Shown here one piece after another: positions 7,866 through 12,073 of a stretch of 12,073 nucleotides of DNA. The stretch lies in NCBI GenBank assembly GCA_025451425.1, contig JANWKK010000284.1:1-12073 (forward strand), read 5' to 3'. A program made the translations under genes and the position numbers. The first letter of the stretch is position 1. Every line of letters begins with the position of its first letter. The notes below the pieces were generated by a model. That model made no database searches, was not told the DNA's origin, and saw only the letters and a program-made list of their open reading frames with translations. This DNA is from Gemmatimonadaceae bacterium (GTDB lineage: Bacteria > Gemmatimonadota > Gemmatimonadetes > Gemmatimonadales > Gemmatimonadaceae).

Positions 7866-8426
7866 ATGACACGAGAGGACAGGCGCGCGCTCATCTCGCT
7901 GCTCGCTACTAGATCGGCGCGACACGGATCATTCACGCTCGCGTCAGGAAGGCAATCGTCGTTATACATCGACGCACGGCTGACCACAATGAGTCCCGAC
8001 GGGCTAGCACTCATCGGAACGTTGGGCCTCAGCGCATTGCGCGATGCGCGGTGGCAGGTAGACGCAATCGGGGGACTGACACTAGGAGCGGACCCGATCT
8101 CCTATGCAATTAGCTACGCGAGTGCGCACACGGCGTCGCCAATTCGGGCATTCACCGTACGGAAGGAAGCCAAAGCGCACGGAACGGGCAAGCTCATTGA
8201 AGGTCCATTTAACGCCGGCGATCGAGTCGCGATCGTGGAGGACGTGATCACGACCGGCGGATCGGCTCTGCGCGCCGCCGACGCGGTTCGCGCCGGCGGC
8301 GGGGAGATTCTCGGGGTACTCGCCGTGGTAGACCGCGAAGAGGGTGGCCGCGAAGCTCTGGAGGCCAACGGTCTTCGCGTCATGAGTCTGGTGACTGGCT
8401 CAGACATCCTCGCCGTCTCCGTGTAG
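7866..8426 (+). CDS. pyrE: Orotate phosphoribosyltransferase
   Basis: Joins orotate to PRPP to make orotidine 5'-phosphate, the fifth step of de novo UMP synthesis, in the cytoplasm. The 186 residues are normal for short bacterial PyrE. Visible landmarks are FTLASGRQSSLYIDAR (about 23-38, substrate-binding region), RKEAKAHGTGKLIEG (about 99-113, the flexible catalytic loop with R99, K100, K103 and H105) and the PRPP-binding motif VAIVEDVITTGGS (about 121-133). ATG at 7866 has an AGGA site. It diverges from the histidine kinase and is followed 72 bases later, on the same strand, by the chemotaxis-type receptor; a shared transcript is possible but not shown. No other pyr gene lies in the window. 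Confidence 0.96.
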   Translation: MTREDRRALISLLATRSARHGSFTLASGRQSSLYIDARLTTMSPDGLALIGTLGLSALRDARWQVDAIGGLTLGADPISYAISYASAHTASPIRAFTVRKEAKAHGTGKLIEGPFNAGDRVAIVEDVITTGGSALRAADAVRAGGGEILGVLAVVDREEGGREALEANGLRVMSLVTGSDILAVSV

Positions 8427-8498
8427 CGCCCACCGTCTCGGTGACTTCTGCCGCTCGGCTGCGTCCCAATCGGGGGGATCCATTACCACGAGCGTGAG

Positions 8499-10232
8499 AT
8501 GCAGCGGCAGCCCGAGCGTTTACTTCGCTTTCGCGACAACGAAGAGCACCAGAAGGATCTTGTAACGTTCCGCCTCGGCTCTCGCCGGCGCTTTCGAGCG
8601 ACGGCGATTATCGGCGGGGGCGCGATTGCGGGAGCTTTCCTCCATGTCAGCGAGGCCACGCCCGCCGTCGCGATTGGCGTCACGCTCGCGATCTTGTTGG
8701 TGAACTTCCTGATGACACGGTTCACGACCAAGGCGGAGACGCATCGCCCGTGGCACCGCTATGCCTTCGCAACGCTGGACGTGCTCCTCGTCAGCACGGT
8801 CGTAATGTCGTTTGGCAACGAGGCGCTGGTCACGCTGTACTTCTTGGTTGTAGTGCCGTACTCGTTCGACCGTGGTCGCTCGTTAGGCCAATACACGGCG
8901 ATTCTTTCGACGCTCGCGTATCTCGGCTCGAGCTGGCTGTTCACGATGATGAACCCGAACGTCGTTACGCGACCGGTGTGGACGGCCGCCGCGGCGGCCT
9001 TGCTCCTGGTCATTTCATGGCAAACGATTCCGATTGCGTCGAAACTGATTCGGCGAATCCGCGATACGCGCGAGCACATCAGCGACGCCGAGCTCGGGAA
9101 CCTTTCGGCGCGCGCTGAGAGCCGCTTCAGCGACGAGCTTGGGTTTCTCCAGCGCAGTTTCAACCGCATGCTCGAACAGCTCGGCGGTCTGATTGGCACG
9201 ATGCAGCGCGAGGCCGAGGAAGTGGCGGCGGCCGCGGAGCAGCTGGCGGGTGCAACGCACGGACTGAACTCGGCTGGAACTGGCTTCACCGAGACGGCGC
9301 AAAACCTCACGACGCAGATCGAGCGGCAGCGCGCGTACGCCGTCGTCGGGCGAGAGCGAGCAGCTGAGATACTGGCCGCGGCAGATCGTCTTCGCGTTCG
9401 CGCCGAGGAGGCGGAGCACGATGCCGTTGGATTAGTGGAGACGGCACAGCGGAGCCGGGACTCGGTCGTGCGTGCCTCGGATACGCTGCTCGCGATCGGA
9501 GAGCGTGTGCGCACGGCGGCGCGCACGGTGAGCGCCCTGGGCGTGGCGTCTGAGCGCGTCGGTGATTTCGTCGAAGCGGTATCCCGTATCGCACGACAGA
9601 CGAATCTGCTCGCGTTGAATGCGGCAATCGAAGCAGCGCGAGCCGGAGAACATGGGCGCGGCTTCGCGGTGGTGGCCGAAGAGGTCCGGAAGCTGGCGGA
9701 GGAAAGCGGTCGTGCCGCGAAGGAGATCGCGACAACGATTGCGGACGTGCGAGAGAACATTTCGGCCGCCGTGCAATCGATGACGGAGGGTGAGAGCGAA
9801 GTGCGCGGTGTCGGCGAGATCGCGAACGAGGCCAACACCGCTTTGAGCGCGCTGCTCACCGGGATTGGCCGGATCGCTGAAGTCATCGCCGACGTAACGA
9901 CCGTTTCTCGTGAGCAGAGCACGACGATGCGGCAGCTCGCCGAGGTGATGGACGGCGTTCAAGGCGTGTCAAACGAGGCGGCCGCCCAGGCGCGCGATGC
10001 CTCGGACGCAGCATTGCGGCAGACGCGCGCGCTCGAGGGCCTCGCTGAGACGTCGCGCGGGCTGGCGCTGCTCGCTGAACGGCTGCGGCGCTCTACCGGC
10101 CGATTCACCGTCGCTGCGAGCGCGGGCGAAGCGTCCGTCCTGACGCAGCCTAACGGAGACGACGGAGGGCCGGGCGGCGTTAGGCGGGGCGGGAAGCTCG
10201 GGCCTCCTGGCCGATCGCTGTCAGCGGCTTGA
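8499..10232 (+). CDS. Methyl-accepting chemotaxis-type receptor with polytopic membrane domain
   Basis: A receptor that would control a CheA kinase through its cytoplasmic signalling hairpin. The 577 residues start with a short cytoplasmic stretch, then about six hydrophobic segments (about 33-50, 56-73, 89-104, 108-121, 132-149, 160-177) joined by short loops, with no extracytoplasmic ligand domain. A HAMP-like segment (about 179-232) ends in [15 protein letters not shown] long coiled coil follows, with the conserved tip around 364-400: [19 protein letters not shown], then [15 protein letters not shown]. The two arms on either side of the tip are about 150 residues each. The C-terminus is Gly/Arg-rich and lacks a CheR/CheB-tethering pentapeptide. 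ATG at 8499 has only a weak upstream GAG. The last 53 bases overlap the convergent AraC-type gene. No cheA or cheW is nearby, so the signalling partners are elsewhere. Confidence 0.93.
   Translation: MQRQPERLLRFRDNEEHQKDLVTFRLGSRRRFRATAIIGGGAIAGAFLHVSEATPAVAIGVTLAILLVNFLMTRFTTKAETHRPWHRYAFATLDVLLVSTVVMSFGNEALVTLYFLVVVPYSFDRGRSLGQYTAILSTLAYLGSSWLFTMMNPNVVTRPVWTAAAAALLLVISWQTIPIASKLIRRIRDTREHISDAELGNLSARAESRFSDELGFLQRSFNRMLEQLGGLIGTMQREAEEVAAAAEQLAGATHGLNSAGTGFTETAQNLTTQIERQRAYAVVGRERAAEILAAADRLRVRAEEAEHDAVGLVETAQRSRDSVVRASDTLLAIGERVRTAARTVSALGVASERVGDFVEAVSRIARQTNLLALNAAIEAARAGEHGRGFAVVAEEVRKLAEESGRAAKEIATTIADVRENISAAVQSMTEGESEVRGVGEIANEANTALSALLTGIGRIAEVIADVTTVSREQSTTMRQLAEVMDGVQGVSNEAAAQARDASDAALRQTRALEGLAETSRGLALLAERLRRSTGRFTVAASAGEASVLTQPNGDDGGPGGVRRGGKLGPPGRSLSAA
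10148..10185. repeat. Inverted repeat GCCTAACG...CGTTAGGC at convergent gene ends
   Basis: Perfect 8-bp arms at 10148-10155 and 10178-10185 with a 22-base G-rich spacer. It sits inside the receptor's last codons and covers the stop codon of the AraC-type gene (TAA within GCCTAACG). It could fold as a bidirectional terminator-like hairpin, though neither side has a T tract. Both arms are copies of an octamer found elsewhere in the window. Confidence 0.55.
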
Positions 10233-11058
10233 GGCGCCGCAGCTCGTCCGCATAGGGGAGGAGGAGCGTTTCGCGGAAGTGAAGCAGCATTGACGCGCCG
10301 TCGTATTGTCGGCGGAATTGCACGGCGGTCATGCCCAACACGCTGCGGACGTGACGCCCGAAGCTTTGAGGCGAGGAATAGTCCAGGTGGTTCGCGATGT
10401 TCGCGACCGAGAATCCCGGATTCTCGAAGAGCCGCGCGGCGCGCACGAGTCTCGCGACCGCGAGATACCGTTTGGGCGCCGGAAGTCTCGCGCGAAAGAA
10501 TCTGCTCATCAATGTACTGGGCAGCACAAGCAGGTAACGTGAGAGACTTCTCACGGTGGCGACCTGCGGCGGCGCGGTGAATAGCGCCTCGAAGAAGCGC
10601 CAGCAGTCGCTGTTCGCACCTTGCAGATCGACCGCGAGCTGGCTCAACGCATGCCGCTGCATGGTGTCGACCTGCATACCGATGAGCAGCGTGCGCAGCT
10701 CGCGCCAACCCGACGCCTCGCGAACGTCGACGAGCTGGCGAATGCCGCTCTGTCCGAGGAGCAGCATCGTTCGCGGCGTCCCTGGCTCGACGTGCGAGAG
10801 GAGCGCGACCGTCGGCACGCGCGGGAATTCGCGAACCATCAGCTCGACGCCGGCACGCGCAATCATATCGCAGCGCGCCACGGAGACAATGACGGCCGCG
10901 GCGCGGTTCGCCTTGAGGTCCTTCACCACGTCATCGACGGAGTCGCGATGCAGCGCGAGATACGACCCTTCGCCCGCGGCATCGACGCGGATGCGCTCCG
11001 TGGGCGTGAGCACGGTGGAGACGGCGGCGAGAGCGGGGTAGACGGATGGGTCAAGCAT
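10180..11058 (-). CDS. AraC-type transcriptional regulator with receiver-like N-terminal region
   Basis: A DNA-binding regulator of unknown targets, 292 residues from ATG 11058. The C-terminal third carries two helix-turn-helix units: [20 protein letters not shown], then the diagnostic [20 protein letters not shown] with [11 protein letters not shown], matching the AraC pattern of IA, a Y/S-rich turn, F..R and G.tP..fR. The N-terminal region alternates hydrophobic strands and helices ([28 protein letters not shown]) like a response-regulator receiver, but the expected phosphoacceptor Asp at the end of the third strand is not evident. This is a fold guess from pattern. The start is chosen because GAGG lies 7 bases before ATG 11058; a GTG at 11100 would add 14 residues but has no ribosome site. 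It diverges from rnpB and overlaps the receptor gene tail-to-tail by 53 bp. Confidence 0.85.
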   Translation of the reverse strand: MLDPSVYPALAAVSTVLTPTERIRVDAAGEGSYLALHRDSVDDVVKDLKANRAAAVIVSVARCDMIARAGVELMVREFPRVPTVALLSHVEPGTPRTMLLLGQSGIRQLVDVREASGWRELRTLLIGMQVDTMQRHALSQLAVDLQGANSDCWRFFEALFTAPPQVATVRSLSRYLLVLPSTLMSRFFRARLPAPKRYLAVARLVRAARLFENPGFSVANIANHLDYSSPQSFGRHVRSVLGMTAVQFRRQYDGASMLLHFRETLLLPYADELRRLKPLTAIGQEARASRPA

Positions 11059-11116
11059 GACGCGGCCTCGATGTTTCGCAATGCGGCCGATCCTAACCAC
11101 AACAAGTCATCGCGGC

Positions 11117-11143
11117 GTCACGCGCGTCACGCGCGTCGCGCGC
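11117..11143. repeat. Three tandem 9-bp repeats in the regulator/rnpB intergenic region
   Basis: GTCACGCGC, GTCACGCGC and GTCGCGCGC lie head to tail without gaps; the third unit has one mismatch. They lie 59 bases upstream of the AraC-type start and about 70 bases before the candidate rnpB -35. They may be an operator or a simple low-complexity expansion. Confidence 0.6.
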
Positions 11144-11188
11144 AAACCTAACGATGATGGTTGCAATCGATTGCTCCTTCGGATTGCA

Positions 11189-11218
11189 TTGGATTCGATT
11201 TGACGCACCGATTATGTT
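11189..11218 (+). promoter_or_regulatory. Candidate promoter of rnpB
   Basis: TTGGAT at 11189-11194 and TATGTT at 11213-11218 are 18 bases apart. Transcription would start near 11225, about 28 bases before the P1 stem of RNase P RNA, leaving a short leader for 5' trimming. The surrounding region is noticeably A+T-richer than its flanks. Confidence 0.4.
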
Positions 11219-11252
11219 TCGTGCGCGATGCTTCGATACGCGTCGCGAGAGA

Positions 11253-11654
11253 GCGTGCGTGGCCGGACGGTCGCGTCGAGAAGTGCTTGTCACTTTTCGC
11301 CGAGGAAAGTCCGGGCTCCATTGGGCAGGCTGCCAGGTAACGCCTGGGCGCAGGGCTCGCTTATGCGGAGCGTTGCGACGGACAGTGCCACAGAAAACAC
11401 ACCGCCGACGTGGTGAAGCAATTCATCACGGGCAAGGGTGAAATGGTGGGGTAAGAGCCCACCGCGCGACTGGCAACAGTCGTGGCAGGGTAAACCCCAG
11501 TCGGAGCAAGGCCAAATAGGCAGCGAGAGGTGCCCACCTCGATCAAGACGCTGCGGGTAGGCTGCTAGAGGGCGCGAGCGATCGCGCTCCGAGAGGAATG
11601 ACCGTCAGGGCGCGCAAGCGCTCGACAGAACCCGGCTTATAGGGCCACGCATGC
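11253..11654 (+). ncRNA. rnpB: RNase P RNA, bacterial type A
   Basis: The catalytic RNA that removes 5' leaders from precursor tRNAs, working with the RnpA protein. Conserved blocks appear in order: GAGGAAAGTCCGGGCTCC (5' strand of P4) near 11302, GCCAGGTAACGCCTGGG near 11331, AAGGGTGAAA and GGTAAGAGCCCACCGCGCG near 11435-11469, GGAGCAAGGCCAAATAGG near 11504, GGTAGGCTGCT near 11556, and ACAGAACCCGGCTTATAGG (3' strand of P4) near 11625. The ends are set by the P1 stem: GCGTGCGTGGCC at 11253-11264 pairs with GGCCACGCATGC at 11643-11654 (12 pairs with one G-U). A GGT at about 11529-11531 in the P15-type loop is a candidate for binding the tRNA CCA end. The length, about 400 nt, suits type A. Exact ends could shift by several bases. 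Confidence 0.96.
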
Positions 11655-11686
11655 TTGGCGCGCTACGCGCGCCAAGCGCATGCGTG
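11646..11686 (+). terminator. Long hairpin overlapping the rnpB 3' end
   Basis: CACGCATG and CTTGGCGCG (11646-11662) pair with CGCGCCAAG (11668-11676) and CATGCGTG (11679-11686), giving 17 pairs with a 2-base bulge and a 5-base loop. It is a strong candidate terminator for rnpB and, because dnaN converges from the right, could stop transcription in both directions. No T tract follows. Its 5' arm includes most of the 3' strand of P1. Confidence 0.6.
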
Positions 11687-11689
11687 TCC

Positions 11690-11744
11690 GTTGCTCGCTG
11701 GCGCTCAACGCGCCACGCGCCACGCTCAACGCTAGTCGAGCAAC
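11690..11744. repeat. Inverted repeat with internal direct repeats at the dnaN 3' end
   Basis: Arms GTTGCTCG at 11690-11697 and CGAGCAAC at 11737-11744 enclose a repetitive GC-rich loop. Inside are two copies of CGCTCAACGC (11702-11711 and 11723-11732) and a tandem GCCACGC pair (11712-11725). The right arm lies in the last dnaN codons, so the structure spans the dnaN stop and may help terminate dnaN. Confidence 0.5.
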
Positions 11745-12073
11745 CGCAGCGGCATAACGAGACACAGGTATATCGCCGGATCCGACCAGCCTTCGGGCTC
11801 GAGCGTCGCCGCGCGCTCCGGAGCCTTGAACGTCAGCTTCACTTCTTCGGTCGGGATATAGCGCAAAATCTCGAGCAGGTAATTCGCGTTGAAGCCGATA
11901 TCGAGCGGATCCCCGGTGTAGCGAATCGGGAGCTCGTCGGTCGCTTCGCCGAGATCGGGCGTCTGCACACTGAACCGCATCAGCGCCGCGTTCAGCGAGA
12001 GCCGAATGCGATGCGTTTGGTCCGACGCAATGACGGACATGCGTCGTAAGGCACTCGTGAGCGACGCGCGATC
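11732..12073 (-). CDS. dnaN: DNA polymerase III beta subunit (sliding clamp), C-terminal part
   Basis: The C-terminal 113 residues of the ring-shaped processivity clamp; the 5' part lies beyond the right edge, so the gene is cut by the window and is not a truncated allele. Typical third-domain features are visible: ALRRMSVIASDQTHRIRLSL, FSVQTPDLGEATDELPI, then GDPLDIGFNANYLLEIL, and the terminal LCLVMPLRLLD, matching the usual MPxR(L) ending. The reading frame runs open to the last base. It faces rnpB tail-to-tail with about 80 bases between. dnaN often sits beside dnaA near the origin, so the origin could lie off the right edge, but nothing in the window shows this. Confidence 0.95.
   Translation of the reverse strand, partial: DRASLTSALRRMSVIASDQTHRIRLSLNAALMRFSVQTPDLGEATDELPIRYTGDPLDIGFNANYLLEILRYIPTEEVKLTFKAPERAATLEPEGWSDPAIYLCLVMPLRLLD

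Noticed and set aside
8431..8443. CACCG-TCT-CGGTG hairpin after the pyrE stop as a terminator
   Set aside because: Five base pairs with a three-base loop and no T tract; too weak to call.
8759..9922. A 387-codon open frame on the minus strand opposite the receptor
   Set aside because: It is Ser/Arg/Ala-rich without domains and is explained by the third-position GC bias of the real gene on the other strand.
10148..10185. Resemblance of GCCTAAC...GTTAGGC to the outer boxes of an integron attC site
   Set aside because: At 38 bases it is shorter than known attC sites, lacks the inner boxes and palindromic core, and there is no integrase or cassette nearby.
11154..11441. A 95-codon open frame over the rnpB region
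   Set aside because: It covers conserved RNase P RNA blocks, which explain the sequence; nothing supports translation.
11101..12073. Replication origin near dnaN
   Set aside because: I saw no cluster of DnaA-box-like sites and no A+T-rich unwinding region; only the 3' end of dnaN is present.

Overview
The window looks like an ordinary chromosomal stretch from a GC-rich bacterium (roughly 60% GC by eye). The best guess at phylum is Gemmatimonadota. This rests on the GWxTD-domain lipoprotein, the frequent GTG starts with weak or absent Shine-Dalgarno sites, and the mix of Ser/Thr kinase, orphan histidine kinase and AraC-like regulator. It is an inference, not a proof. I see no insertion sequence, CRISPR array, tRNA, phage gene or integrase.

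Layout from left to right. Positions 168-3134 (-) carry polA, a full three-domain DNA polymerase I. Upstream of it, 3292-3492 (-) is a 66-residue cold-shock protein with a near-consensus promoter, a strong ribosome binding site, a 5'-end hairpin and a strong hairpin after its stop. Positions 3705-5117 (-) encode a GWxTD lipoprotein, divergent from a Ser/Thr protein kinase at 5207-6118 (+). The kinase runs tail-to-tail into a two-TM sensor histidine kinase at 6132-7811 (-), which is divergent from pyrE at 7866-8426 (+). After pyrE, on the same strand, comes a polytopic methyl-accepting chemotaxis-type receptor at 8499-10232 (+). Its 3' end overlaps by 53 bp a convergent AraC-type regulator at 10180-11058 (-). 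The right end holds the RNase P RNA gene rnpB (about 11253-11654, +), facing the 3' end of dnaN (11732 to the window edge, -).

The housekeeping genes are DNA replication and repair (polA, dnaN), tRNA processing (rnpB), pyrimidine synthesis (pyrE) and RNA chaperoning (csp). The 5.1-11.1 kb interval adds four signalling or regulatory genes: Ser/Thr kinase, histidine kinase, receptor and AraC-like regulator. None lies beside an obvious partner (no response regulator, CheA/CheW or phosphatase), so they look like orphan signalling genes and not one pathway.

I did not find a convincing new multi-gene system. The observations most worth checking are: an over-represented octamer CGTTAGGC (six copies found by hand, often forcing rare codons); mutually exclusive pairings at the 3' end of rnpB; a possibly leaderless Ser/Thr kinase mRNA; an AraC-like regulator with what looks like a degenerate receiver domain; and a chemotaxis-type receptor whose only sensory part is membrane-embedded.
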